A stretch of 64,000 nt of DNA from Luteimonas sp. YGD11-2 (GTDB lineage Bacteria > Pseudomonadota > Gammaproteobacteria > Xanthomonadales > Xanthomonadaceae). The stretch covers positions 2,604,001 to 2,668,000 of the forward strand of contig NZ_CP035376.1 in the NCBI RefSeq assembly GCF_004118975.1, given 5' to 3'. The notes below the pieces were generated by a model. That model had not been told where the DNA came from and searched no databases. It saw only the letters and a list, made by a program, of their open reading frames with translations. This document shows, piece by piece, positions 32,315 through 40,801 of the stretch. Numbering within the stretch: the stretch's first letter is position 1; the number at the start of each line of letters is the position of its first letter. The position numbers and the translations under genes were made by a program.

Positions 32315-32728
32315 ATGAGCACCAACAGCCTGCCCACCCGTGACGACCTCGCCCGCCTGGTCGACCGCTTCTACGACACCGTGCGCGCGGATGCGCTGCT
32401 CGGCCCGGTGTTCAACGCGGCCATCGACGACTGGGACGCGCACAAGGCCACCCTGGTGGACTTCTGGAGTTCGGTGATCCTCGGCACCGGCGGCTATCGC
32501 GGCAATCCCATGGCCGCGCATCGGCCGCACCCGATCGTCGATGCGCACTTCGGCCACTGGCTGGCGCTGTGGCACCAGACCACCTCCGAACTGCTGCCTC
32601 CCGCGCATGCCACGCTGCTGCAGGATCGCGCCGCGCGCATCGCCACCAGCCTGCGCTACGGGCTCGGCCTAGACCCCGCACGGCCCCTGCGCCGCAGCAG
32701 CATCGACGGCCATCCGCCGCGCGATTGA
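32315..32728 (+). CDS. Group III truncated haemoglobin
   Basis: 137 residues with the group III pattern: RFYDTVRADALLGPVFN, then HKATLVDFWSSVILGTGGYRGNP, and the proximal His region in HFGHWLALWHQ. These proteins bind oxygen or nitric oxide and are linked to NO tolerance at low oxygen. It follows azurin after 93 bases, and its stop codon lies inside the Fnr site of hemN, so it may be read from the azurin promoter. Confidence 0.88.
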   Translation: MSTNSLPTRDDLARLVDRFYDTVRADALLGPVFNAAIDDWDAHKATLVDFWSSVILGTGGYRGNPMAAHRPHPIVDAHFGHWLALWHQTTSELLPPAHATLLQDRAARIATSLRYGLGLDPARPLRRSSIDGHPPRD

Positions 32729-32766
32729 TTCTGGTCAAGGCGCACCGCCACCCGCGGGCCTAGTCT
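32725..32766 (+). promoter_or_regulatory. Fnr-type site and -10 of the hemN promoter
   Basis: TTGATTCTGGTCAA (32725-32738) and TAGTCT (32761-32766), 32 bp apart. The predicted start (+1) is 32773, the A of the hemN ATG, so the mRNA would have no leader. The site overlaps the haemoglobin stop codon. Confidence 0.75.
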
Positions 32767-32772
32767 GGCCGC

Positions 32773-34179
32773 ATGCTCGATCCGCCCACATTCGATACCG
32801 CCCTGTTGCAGCGCTACGACCGGCCCGGTCCGCGCTACACCTCGTACCCGACCGCGCCGCAGTTCAACGCCGGCTTCGGCGAAGCCGAACTACGCGAGGC
32901 GGTGCTGGCCAGCAACGGCGACCCGATCCCGCGCCGGCTGTCGCTCTACCTGCACGTGCCGTTCTGCATGAGCCCGTGCTTCTACTGCGGCTGCAACCGC
33001 ATCATCACCCGTGACCTCGCGCGCGGCGAACACTACCTGGTGCGCCTGTACCGCGAGATCGCCGCGATGGCCGCGCTGTTCGACCGCGACCGCGAGGTGA
33101 TCCAGATCCACTTCGGTGGCGGCACCCCCAACTTCCTGTCACCGGCGCAACTGGCCGAGGTGCTGGACACGCTGCGCCACCAGTTCACGGTGTCCTTGAG
33201 CGCGGAACGCGACATCTCGATCGAGCTCGACCCGCGCTTCGTCTCGCCCGCCGACATCGGCCAGCTCGCCGCCGCCGGCTTCAACCGCGCAAGCCTGGGC
33301 GTGCAGGATTTCGACGCCGACGTGCAGGCCGCGGTGAACCGCATCCAGTCGGTGGACGAGACGCTGGCGATCATCGATGCCTGCCGCGCGCACGGCTTCC
33401 GCTCGGTCAATGTCGACCTGATCTACGGGTTGCCGCGGCAGACGCTCGCCGGCTTTGCACGGACGCTCGAAACGGTGCTGCGCGCGCGCCCGGACCGCCT
33501 GGCGGTGTACGGCTACGCGCACCTGCCGGAGCTGTTCCGCCCGCAGAAGCAGATCGACGCCAGCGAACTGCCCGATGCCGCCACGCGGCTGGCGCTGCTG
33601 CAGCTGGCGATCACCACGCTCACCAGCGCCGGCTATGTCTATGTCGGCATGGACCATTTCGCCCTGCCCGACGACGACCTCGCCACCGCACAGGCGCGTG
33701 GCGGGCTGCACCGCAACTTCATGGGTTACACCACGCATGCCGACACCGACCTGGTCGGCCTGGGCGTGAGCGCGATCAGCCATATCGGCGATACCTTCAG
33801 CCAGAACCCGCGCGAGTTGCCCGGCTGGCAGCACGCGCTCGACGAAGGCCGGCTGCCGGTGTTCCGCGGCATGCGCCTGAGCGACGACGACCAGCTGCGC
33901 GCCGACCTGATCCAGTCGCTGATGTGCCAGGGCGAGATCCCGATCAGCGCGCTGGAACGGCGCTACGACATCGATTTCGAGCATTATTTCGCCGCCGACC
34001 TCGCGCGCATGCAGCCGCTGGTCGACGACGGCCTGGTGCGCACCGGACAGGGGCGGATCCGCGCGACCTCGCAGGGACGCCTGCTCCTGCGTAACATTGC
34101 GATGTGCTTCGACCACTATCTCCACCAGCCAGCCAACGCGCCCGGCACCCCCGGCCCACGTTTTTCGCGTGCCATCTGA
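32773..34179 (+). CDS. hemN: Oxygen-independent coproporphyrinogen III dehydrogenase
   Basis: A 468-residue radical SAM enzyme that decarboxylates coproporphyrinogen III to protoporphyrinogen IX without oxygen, supplying haem at low oxygen. N-terminal RYDRPGPRYTSYPTA, the cluster motif CMSPCFYCGC (C65, C69, C72, with C74), the SAM-binding IHFGGGTPNFLS, and the C-terminal HemN domain with IQSLMCQGEIPI. Complete. No Shine-Dalgarno lies upstream of the ATG, consistent with a leaderless message. Confidence 0.96.
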   Translation: MLDPPTFDTALLQRYDRPGPRYTSYPTAPQFNAGFGEAELREAVLASNGDPIPRRLSLYLHVPFCMSPCFYCGCNRIITRDLARGEHYLVRLYREIAAMAALFDRDREVIQIHFGGGTPNFLSPAQLAEVLDTLRHQFTVSLSAERDISIELDPRFVSPADIGQLAAAGFNRASLGVQDFDADVQAAVNRIQSVDETLAIIDACRAHGFRSVNVDLIYGLPRQTLAGFARTLETVLRARPDRLAVYGYAHLPELFRPQKQIDASELPDAATRLALLQLAITTLTSAGYVYVGMDHFALPDDDLATAQARGGLHRNFMGYTTHADTDLVGLGVSAISHIGDTFSQNPRELPGWQHALDEGRLPVFRGMRLSDDDQLRADLIQSLMCQGEIPISALERRYDIDFEHYFAADLARMQPLVDDGLVRTGQGRIRATSQGRLLLRNIAMCFDHYLHQPANAPGTPGPRFSRAI

Positions 34180-34198
34180 GCATGCGGGAGCGCAAGGC

Positions 34199-34951
34199 TT
34201 GAGTTCGACACCCGCGTTTCCGCGCCAGGACGCCCGCACCATCGCCGACGACGGCGATGCGCTGAACTTCTGCTCGACCTGTGCGTTCTCGCAGGCCTGC
34301 ATGTCCGAGGGCATGAACAAGGCCGACCTCATGGACCTGCACATGCTGGTCGAGCATGTCGGCCCGCTGCATGCCGGCGCCCATGTGTTCCGTGCCGGCG
34401 ACACGTTCGAGGCGATCGCCGCGGTGCGCTCGGGCACGGTCAAGACCTACACCGTCGACCGCGACGGCCATGAGCACGTGCTGGGCTTCTACTTCCCGGG
34501 CGAGGTGATCGGGCTGGATGGCATCCATGGCGACCGCTATCCCTGCAATGCGGTGGCGCTGGACACGGTGATGCTGTGCCGGTTCTCGTTTCCGAAGATC
34601 TCGGTGCTGGCCACCCAGCTGCCCGGCCTGCAGCAGCACCTGTTCCGCCTGCTCAGCCGCGACATCGGCCGCGCCGCGCTGCTGGCCGGCGACTGGACCG
34701 CCGACCAGCGCATGGCCGGCTTCCTGGTCGGGCTGTCGCGCCGGCTGGCCGCGCGCGGCTTCTCGCCGGACCGCTTCCAGCTGACGATGGCGCGCACCGA
34801 CATCGCCAACTACCTGCGGCTGGCCCCGGAAACCGTGAGCCGGGTGCTGCGACGCTTCCAGGAGGCCGGGCTGGTGCGGCTGGACCGCCGCGAGGTCGAG
34901 CTGCTGCGCCGCGACGAACTCGACGCCCTGGCCGAACCGCTGCAGCGCTGA
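34199..34951 (+). CDS. fnr: Fnr/Anr-type oxygen-sensing transcription regulator
   Basis: Crp/Fnr-family regulator, 250 residues from a TTG at 34199. That start has GGGAG upstream and gives the standard Fnr length; in-frame starts further upstream lie within hemN. Cysteines C25, C28 and C34 plus C127 (TVMLC) match the ligands of the 4Fe-4S cluster lost in oxygen. A cyclic-nucleotide-fold domain is followed by a helix-turn-helix with ARTDIANYLRLAPETVSRVL, where E-x-x-S-R matches the residues reading TTGAT half-sites. It probably controls the seven sites in this window. It lies 19 bases after hemN, so the two are likely co-transcribed. Confidence 0.93.
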   Translation: MSSTPAFPRQDARTIADDGDALNFCSTCAFSQACMSEGMNKADLMDLHMLVEHVGPLHAGAHVFRAGDTFEAIAAVRSGTVKTYTVDRDGHEHVLGFYFPGEVIGLDGIHGDRYPCNAVALDTVMLCRFSFPKISVLATQLPGLQQHLFRLLSRDIGRAALLAGDWTADQRMAGFLVGLSRRLAARGFSPDRFQLTMARTDIANYLRLAPETVSRVLRRFQEAGLVRLDRREVELLRRDELDALAEPLQR

Positions 34952-35069
34952 CCGGCGCTGCCGCCGCACATGCCGGAGCCCGCCACCGCGCGCCAACGCG
35001 CGTTCGGAACTGCGCTGCTCGACCAGGAAATCGCCGGCATCCCGACGCGCGACGGCCCCGCGACCCACC

Positions 35070-35111
35070 GTGACCTGGATCAAGGCGTCAACACGCACCA
35101 GCGACGATGCT
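35070..35111 (+). promoter_or_regulatory. Fnr/Dnr-type site and -10 of the nnrS promoter
   Basis: GTGACCTGGATCAA (35070-35083) and GATGCT (35106-35111), 32 bp apart. The predicted start falls on the A of the nnrS ATG (35118). The left half-site is degenerate and the -10 matches mainly at its key A and T. Confidence 0.55.
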
Positions 35112-35117
35112 GGACGT

Positions 35118-36347
35118 ATGGATCCCCGACCCGTTTCCGCACCGCGTCCGTCGCCGCGCCTGCTCGGCGCCGCGCCGCACCGGCTGATGTTCTTCATCGG
35201 CGCCGGCAACCTGCTGCTGGCGATGGCCTGGTGGGCCGCATGGCTGGCCGCGACGCGCTGGCCGGCGCTGTCGATGCCGCAGCCACAACCGTGGGCCGGA
35301 TGGCTGCATGCCTTCGTGATGCAGTACCAGGTGCTGCCGAGCTTCTTCTTCGGCTTCCTGCTCACCACGTTCCCCAAGTGGACCGGGCAGCCCGACTTCG
35401 AGCGCTGGCGCTATGTGCCGGTCGGGCTGGGCCTGATGGGCGGGCAGCTCGCCACCCTGCTCGGTGCGCTGGGCTGGGAGGTCGGCATCGTGGTCGGCCT
35501 GCTGATGACCACCGCCGGCTGGGTCGCCGGGCTGGCCACGCTTGCGCCGCTGCTGTGGCGCGAACAGGGCACCACCTGGCATGCGCGGTCTTGCTTTGCG
35601 GCCCTGCTGCTGGGTCTCGCCGGGCTGCTGGCGTGGGGCGCGTTCGTGCTGGGCGCCCCGCCGCTGTGGGCGTTCGCCAGCATCAAGGTCGGCACCTTCG
35701 GCCTGCTGCTGCCGGTCTATGTGAGCGTGGCGCACCGGATGTTTCCGTTCTTCGCCAGCCGCGTGGCGCCGGGCTACCAGCCCTGGCGGCCGCTGTGGCT
35801 GCTCGCGCTGTTCTGGGTGCTGACCCTCGCGCACCTGCTGCTGGAACTCGCCCACGCCTACGCCTGGCTGTGGCTGGTGGACGTCCCGCTGCTGCTGCTT
35901 GCCACGACGATGCTGTGGCGCTGGTGGCCGCACGGCACGGTGCCCGGCCTCCTGCGGGTGCTGTTCGTCGGTCTGGCGTGGCTGCCCATCACCTTCGCGC
36001 TGTATGCCGGGCAGAGCCTGGCCTATGCGCTGACAGGTGTCTTCTGGCTCGGGCGCGCGCCGGCGCATGCGTTGTTCATCGGCTTCTTCGGCAGCGTGCT
36101 GGTGGCGATGGTCACCCGGGTGACGCAAGGCCATTCCGGCCGACCACTGGCGATGTACGGCGTGGCCTGGTTCGCGTTCGTGGCGATCCAGCTGGTGGCG
36201 GTGATGCGGGTGGTGGCCGAACTCGCACCGGATACGCTGGCATGGCAGGTCGCCGCGGCGCTGGGCTGGCTGCTCGCCTTCGCGCCGTGGGTCGCACACA
36301 TCGGCCGCATCTACCTGAGCCCGCGCGTCGATGGCGGGCCGGGCTGA
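35118..36347 (+). CDS. nnrS: NnrS family membrane protein
   Basis: 409 residues with about twelve hydrophobic segments. Characteristic NnrS features: APHRLMFFIGAGNLLLAMAWW at the start, LTTFPKWTGQ, and HRMFPFFASRVAP in the middle. NnrS is a haem- and copper-containing protein of denitrifiers that protects against nitric oxide; the exact reaction is unclear. ATG 35118 agrees with the family N-terminus and coincides with the predicted transcription start. It is followed after 19 bases by a 24-codon frame and then a PLP enzyme. Confidence 0.92.
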   Translation: MDPRPVSAPRPSPRLLGAAPHRLMFFIGAGNLLLAMAWWAAWLAATRWPALSMPQPQPWAGWLHAFVMQYQVLPSFFFGFLLTTFPKWTGQPDFERWRYVPVGLGLMGGQLATLLGALGWEVGIVVGLLMTTAGWVAGLATLAPLLWREQGTTWHARSCFAALLLGLAGLLAWGAFVLGAPPLWAFASIKVGTFGLLLPVYVSVAHRMFPFFASRVAPGYQPWRPLWLLALFWVLTLAHLLLELAHAYAWLWLVDVPLLLLATTMLWRWWPHGTVPGLLRVLFVGLAWLPITFALYAGQSLAYALTGVFWLGRAPAHALFIGFFGSVLVAMVTRVTQGHSGRPLAMYGVAWFAFVAIQLVAVMRVVAELAPDTLAWQVAAALGWLLAFAPWVAHIGRIYLSPRVDGGPG

Positions 36348-36366
36348 CACCCGGCGGGAGGCCACG

Positions 36367-36441
36367 ATGATCGGATTCCATCCGTATCCGCATTCGCAGC
36401 ACGCCAATATCGCGCCTGGCCGGTTCGTCCATGTCCGCTGA
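36367..36441 (+). CDS. Short frame (24 residues) between nnrS and the PLP enzyme
   Basis: ATG 36367 has an ideal ribosome site (GGGAGG, five bases upstream), and the frame ends at TGA 36439-36441, overlapping the start of the next gene by 11 bases. The peptide starts MIGFHPYPHSQHAN and has four histidines. It could be a real small protein, a leader peptide that couples translation into the PLP enzyme, or chance. No family is recognised. Confidence 0.4.
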   Translation: MIGFHPYPHSQHANIAPGRFVHVR

Positions 36442-37567
36442 TCACACGCCACGCGGCATGACACACGTCGATGGGCCGCCGCACGGCGCCGACGCACGTG
36501 CCTGGATCTCGCATGCGCTGGCACTGTTGCGCCAGGAAGCCGCACGTTCGGCCGATACCCACCTGCTGAAACTCGCCTTCGCGGGTTTCCCGGGGATCGA
36601 CTTCTACTTCAAGGACGAGGCCGCGCATCCCACCGGCAGCCTCAAGCACCGCCTCGCGCGCTCGCTGTATCTCTATGCGCTGTGCAACGGCCGCCTGCAC
36701 GCCGGGCAGCCGGTGGTGGACGCATCGTCCGGCAGCACCGCGATCTCCGAGGCCTGGTTCGCGCGCCTGCTGGGCCTGAGCTTCACCGCGGTGATGCCGG
36801 CCGGCACCGCGCCGCGCAAGATCGCCGACGTCGAGGCGCTCGGTGCGCACTGCGACCTGGTGGCGGACCCGGCGATGGTGCACGAGCGTGCCGCCGGGCA
36901 TGCCGCTGCCGGCGCCTGCCACCTCGACCAGTTCGGGCTCGCCGAGCGCGCCACCGACTGGCGTGGCAACAACAACATCGCCGAGTCGATCCTCGGTCAG
37001 CTCGCGGGTGAACCGCATCCCGAGCCGGCATGGATCGTCTGTGGGGTCGGGACCGGCGGCACCTCCGCCACCATCGGCCGCTACCTGCGCTATCGCGGCC
37101 TGCGGACGCGGCTGTGCGCAGCCGAGCCCACCGGCAGCGCCTTCGTGCACGGCTGGCGCGGCCGCGACCGCACGGCGGTATGCAGCCGTCCGACGGTGAT
37201 CGAGGGCATCGGCCGCCCGCGGGTCGAGCCGGGGTTCCTGTTCGAGATCGTCGACGAGGTGGTCGAGGTGGCCGACGTCGAGTCGATCGCGGCGATGCAG
37301 GTGCTCGAGCGCCACCTCGGGCGTCGCTACGGTGGTTCCTCCGGCACCAACCTGGTGGCCTGCCTGCGGCTGGCTGTGCGGATGCGCGCACGCGGCGAGC
37401 GCGGCAGCATCGTCAGCCTGCTCTGCGACCCGGGCGAACGCTACGACGCCACCCTGTCCAACCCGGACTGGCTGCGCCGCAACGGCCTCGAACCCGCAGC
37501 GGCTGCCGACGCCCTGCGTGCAACCATCGCCAGCGGCCGGTGGCATCCCTCCGCGGACGAAGGCTGA
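36431..37567 (+). CDS. PLP-dependent cysteine synthase-family enzyme (Cds1-like)
   Basis: 378 residues of fold type II PLP enzyme. The PLP lysine is in HPTGSLKHRLARSLYLY, the substrate loop in VVDASSGSTAISEAWFARL, and the phosphate-binding glycines in GVGTGGTSATIG. The longer, modified active-site region resembles the branch described as cysteine desulfhydrase (Cds1-like), which releases sulfide from cysteine, rather than CysK/CysM. Activity is not certain from sequence. It is co-oriented and nearly contiguous with nnrS, so it may belong to the NO-responsive unit. Confidence 0.8.
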   Translation: MSADHTPRGMTHVDGPPHGADARAWISHALALLRQEAARSADTHLLKLAFAGFPGIDFYFKDEAAHPTGSLKHRLARSLYLYALCNGRLHAGQPVVDASSGSTAISEAWFARLLGLSFTAVMPAGTAPRKIADVEALGAHCDLVADPAMVHERAAGHAAAGACHLDQFGLAERATDWRGNNNIAESILGQLAGEPHPEPAWIVCGVGTGGTSATIGRYLRYRGLRTRLCAAEPTGSAFVHGWRGRDRTAVCSRPTVIEGIGRPRVEPGFLFEIVDEVVEVADVESIAAMQVLERHLGRRYGGSSGTNLVACLRLAVRMRARGERGSIVSLLCDPGERYDATLSNPDWLRRNGLEPAAAADALRATIASGRWHPSADEG

Positions 37568-37617
37568 CCGGCAACCGCGCAGCAGCGGCCACCACGTCGC
37601 CGGCACCGGGCACGCGC

Positions 37618-38172
37618 TCAGTGGTGCGGACGCGCCGGGGCGTCGGCGGGAAACGCCGGGTCATCGAACAGCCGCGGATAGTCGGCGATCGCATCGCGCA
37701 TCGCGGCCAGTGGCGTTTCCATGTCGGCCGGATCGTCGCGCAGCGCCTGGGCGCCGGCCATCATCCGCGCAAGCACGCCGTGCAGGGCGACATCGGGCTC
37801 GGGTGGCAGCGCGCAGTGTTCGAACATGTAGGCCACCGCCGCATCGACGCGGGATGCCAGCTGCAATGCGTGCGCGGGGTTGCCGGCCGCATGCGCGCCA
37901 TGGTGATCCCCGTCGTCCAGCGCGGCATGCAGCCGACGCATGCCGGTCATCAACGGCGCATCCGGCGCCCACTTCGCCGCGTCGGCATCGGGCAGGCCCG
38001 TCGGCGCGGCATCGGGGTGCGCATGTGCCTGGTGATCGGCGTGCGCCTGGTGGTGCGCATGCGCACCTGCCGCGGCTGCAGCCGCATGCCCTTCGTGCGC
38101 GTGCCCCGGCGGCGTGGCGTGGGCAAACCCGGCACACAGCGCCAGCGCCAGCATCGGCAAGGTGGTCTTCAT
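37618..38172 (-). CDS. Histidine-rich periplasmic protein, function unknown
   Basis: 184 residues. Signal peptide MKTTLPMLALALCAGFAHA, then a long His/Ala stretch (about 20 histidines between residues 20 and 60) that looks like a metal buffer, then a helical domain with LMTGMRRLHAALDDGDH and VAYMFEHC. It resembles a small protein sometimes found with denitrification genes (DnrO-type), but I cannot confirm that. It follows the DUF2249 gene by 10 bases on the same strand, so it should share that gene's Fnr/Dnr-type promoter. Confidence 0.7.
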   Translation of the reverse strand: MKTTLPMLALALCAGFAHATPPGHAHEGHAAAAAAGAHAHHQAHADHQAHAHPDAAPTGLPDADAAKWAPDAPLMTGMRRLHAALDDGDHHGAHAAGNPAHALQLASRVDAAVAYMFEHCALPPEPDVALHGVLARMMAGAQALRDDPADMETPLAAMRDAIADYPRLFDDPAFPADAPARPHH

Positions 38173-38182
38173 GGTGATGTCC

Positions 38183-38473
38183 TCAGCTGCAACCGCCGCA
38201 GCATTCGCTGCCTTCGCCATGCACCGGCGCGCGCAGCGCGGTGAAATCGATCACCGTCTCGCCCGGCTGGCGCTGCATGTAGTCCACCGACAGCTGGTCG
38301 CCGTAGCGCTCGCGCAGCTCGGCCAGCAGCGGCAGCGGATCGTGGTCGTTGATGAAACGCAGCCCTTCGCCCGGCTGCAGGGTGTCGAGCGCGCCGATCA
38401 GGGCAGCGTGGCGGAAGCGGCGGTCGACGCCGCGGGCATCGAACGGAAGAACCTGCAGGGACAGAGCGTTCAT
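38183..38473 (-). CDS. DUF2249 domain protein
   Basis: A 96-residue cytoplasmic protein with the SirA/TusA-like DUF2249 fold: LPFDARGVDRRFRHAALIGAL, then GEGLRFINDHDPLPLLAELRERY. The C-terminus CCGGC adds a cysteine cluster that could bind metal. DUF2249 proteins often accompany denitrification and NO-response genes, with no established biochemical role. The start at 38473 has AGGTG upstream. Confidence 0.85.
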   Translation of the reverse strand: MNALSLQVLPFDARGVDRRFRHAALIGALDTLQPGEGLRFINDHDPLPLLAELRERYGDQLSVDYMQRQPGETVIDFTALRAPVHGEGSECCGGCS

Positions 38474-38504
38474 GGTGCACCTGGGTGTGTGGGTGGACGA
38501 CTGC

Positions 38505-38546
38505 AGGATGCTCCCGGCACCCCGCGTCGTCCTTGACGTGGATCAG
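38505..38546 (-). promoter_or_regulatory. Fnr/Dnr-type site and -10 upstream of the DUF2249 gene
   Basis: On the minus strand CTGATCCACGTCAA (38546 to 38533) lies 32 bp, centre to centre, from CATCCT (38510 to 38505). Predicted start near 38498, leader about 25 bases. Confidence 0.6.
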
Positions 38547-38572
38547 CCCGATCGCGGTCACGACGGCCGGGT

Positions 38573-40732
38573 TCAGTAGCTGACGGCAAGCCGTGCCCAC
38601 AGCGTGCGTCCCGGTTCGTTGATCCGCACCGCTTCGGCCGGGTAGCCGAAGTCGGCGTTGCCGGCGAGGTTGAGGTGTTCGCTGTAGGCACGGTCGAACA
38701 GGTTGTCGACGCCCGCGCTGACCTGCACCCCGCTGGCGAAGCGGTAGCCGCCATTGAGCGCCAGGGTGGCGAAGCCGGCGCTGGGCCCGATGTCCTGGCC
38801 GACCACGTTGCCGTAGCCGCGCGCCACGCGATTCTGGCCGTCGACCACGCGCAGCAGCATCCCCGCCGACCAGCTGCCGTTGTTCCAGTCGGCGCTGAAG
38901 CGGCCTTCCAGCGGCGGCATCTGCGGCAGCGGCCGCCCGCTCTCGCGGTCGGTGCCGCGCGCATAGGCGAGACTGCCGCCGAGCTTCCAGTCGGCGCTGG
39001 CCCGGAACTCCACCCCTGCCTCGCCGCCGATCGTGCGCGCATCGATGTTCGTGACCGTCGACGTCGCGCCCATCATTCCGGTGACATAGCGGAACTGGAT
39101 GAAGTCCTCGACGCGGCCGGCATAGGCCGACACCCAGGCGTCGAAGCGCGTGCCGCGGTACTGCAGGCCGACGTCGAGCTGCGTGGTCCTCTCGATATCG
39201 AGGCCGGCGAATGCGTTGGCCGCGCCGGCCGGGCCATGGTCTGCGGAGAAGAGTTCCCAGTAGTCGGGCATGCGTTGGGTATGGCCGACGCCGGCGTACC
39301 AGCTGAGCTGCCTGCCAATGTCCTGCTCGAAGCGCACGAAGCCGGCCCTGAGCGTTTCCTCGCGTGACTGCCCGGCCGTGGGATTGGGCACCGCGTGCCC
39401 GCCATGTCCGCCATGCCCACCGGACACCGTGGCGCGCGCATCCTCGACGCCCGCGCGATCCAGGCGCGCACCGATGATCCAGCGGTTGTCATCGCCCTGG
39501 AACCACGTGCCCTCGGCGAACACGCCACGGTTGTCGAAGCGCGCATCCACCACCCACGGCAGCGCACGGTAGGCATCCACGCCCATCGCGCTGCGGCGGC
39601 GGTGGCGGCTGTCCTGCGCGTCGATACCGGCCACCAGCTCGAAGGCTGCGCCGCGCCAGGTCGCCGCCGCGCGTCCGCCGCTGGTGCTGCGCTCGACGTT
39701 GGACGCCATCGGCATCGGCATCGCGCCGTCGGGGTTGGGATCGCGCAGGCTGTAGTTGTCCATCACGTGGTCGGCCACGTTGTGGAAGAGGCTGGCCTCG
39801 AAGGCCTGCATCGCGCCTTCCATGTTGTCCTTCTCGAAGCGCAGGCTGTAGTTCGCGCGGTCGAACCGGCTGCCGTCCATGCCGCGCGTGGCATAGCGCG
39901 CCTCGCCATCGCCGATGCCGATGCCGAGTTCGAGCAGCGTGTCCTCGTCGGGCGTCCAGCCCAGGGCGAGGTCTGCGTTCCACTTCTTCCATGCCGAGCC
40001 GACGCGGTCGCCGTTGCCGTCGTCGTAGTCGCCCGATTCCGAGCGGTTGGCGCTGATGCGCGCATAGCCCAGCGGCGCGCCGTAGGTCGCATCCACGACC
40101 TGGTCGTTGCGCCCCCAGCTGCCGCCGAGCGCGCTGCCGGCGAGCTTCCAGGTGGGCTCCGGGTAGAACTCGCGGTCACGTTCGAAACGCACGGTGCCCG
40201 CCGACGCGCCCGGCCCCCACAGCACCGTCTGAGGCCCCTTGGTGACCACCAGCGCGTCGTAGGTCTCCGGCGCGATGTAGGACATCGCGTTGTCCATCCG
40301 CGACGGGCACGCGCCCGGCATCGCGCCATCGTTGGTCAGCAGGTTGAGCCGCGAACCGAACATGCCACGCAGCACCGGATCGCCGTTGCTGCCGCCGTTG
40401 CGGATGGCGCTGAAGCCGGGAATGGTCTTGAGGTAGTCGGCGCCATCGCTGGCGGGTACCGGCTGGCGCGGCAGTTTCGGGCTGGTTTCCCAGGTGAGCG
40501 CGGAGACCGGTGCCGCGGCGGTGACCACCACCGCGTCGAGATCGATCACGCGCAGCGCGTCGGGCACTGCAACGGGGGTAGCGTGGTGCGCGTGGCCGGC
40601 GTGACCCGACAGGTCGGCGGATGCAGCGCCGGTATCGGATGCGTTCGCGGACACCGCGGAGGCGGCCATCGCCGTCGCAATGGCGACGCACAGGCACGAC
40701 CGGCGGATCACCGGGCAATACGGGATCGACAT
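38573..40732 (-). CDS. oprC: TonB-dependent copper receptor (OprC/NosA family)
   Basis: A 719-residue outer-membrane receptor that imports copper using TonB energy. Signal peptide in the first 35 residues, then a His-containing segment (SGHAGHAHH), the plug domain (DYLKTIPGFSAIRNGGSNGDPVLRGMFGSRL, with MPGACPSRMDN), and a beta-barrel ending in the expected aromatic-terminated strand (LWARLAVSY). ATG 40732 is chosen because GGAG sits six bases upstream. It sits behind the DUF2946 gene and beside nirK, so it probably supplies copper for NirK, azurin and cbb3 oxidase. Confidence 0.93.
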   Translation of the reverse strand: MSIPYCPVIRRSCLCVAIATAMAASAVSANASDTGAASADLSGHAGHAHHATPVAVPDALRVIDLDAVVVTAAAPVSALTWETSPKLPRQPVPASDGADYLKTIPGFSAIRNGGSNGDPVLRGMFGSRLNLLTNDGAMPGACPSRMDNAMSYIAPETYDALVVTKGPQTVLWGPGASAGTVRFERDREFYPEPTWKLAGSALGGSWGRNDQVVDATYGAPLGYARISANRSESGDYDDGNGDRVGSAWKKWNADLALGWTPDEDTLLELGIGIGDGEARYATRGMDGSRFDRANYSLRFEKDNMEGAMQAFEASLFHNVADHVMDNYSLRDPNPDGAMPMPMASNVERSTSGGRAAATWRGAAFELVAGIDAQDSRHRRRSAMGVDAYRALPWVVDARFDNRGVFAEGTWFQGDDNRWIIGARLDRAGVEDARATVSGGHGGHGGHAVPNPTAGQSREETLRAGFVRFEQDIGRQLSWYAGVGHTQRMPDYWELFSADHGPAGAANAFAGLDIERTTQLDVGLQYRGTRFDAWVSAYAGRVEDFIQFRYVTGMMGATSTVTNIDARTIGGEAGVEFRASADWKLGGSLAYARGTDRESGRPLPQMPPLEGRFSADWNNGSWSAGMLLRVVDGQNRVARGYGNVVGQDIGPSAGFATLALNGGYRFASGVQVSAGVDNLFDRAYSEHLNLAGNADFGYPAEAVRINEPGRTLWARLAVSY

Positions 40733-40801
40733 GGGAAGCTCCATGGAAACTGGTGTGCTGGATGGCCGCGACGGATGCGCGGCGTGGCGGGAAACGCCCG
40801 C

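Noticed and set aside
34097-34198. Earlier start for fnr inside hemN
   Set aside because: Would add about 34 residues without Fnr similarity; TTG 34199 gives the standard length and has GGGAG upstream.
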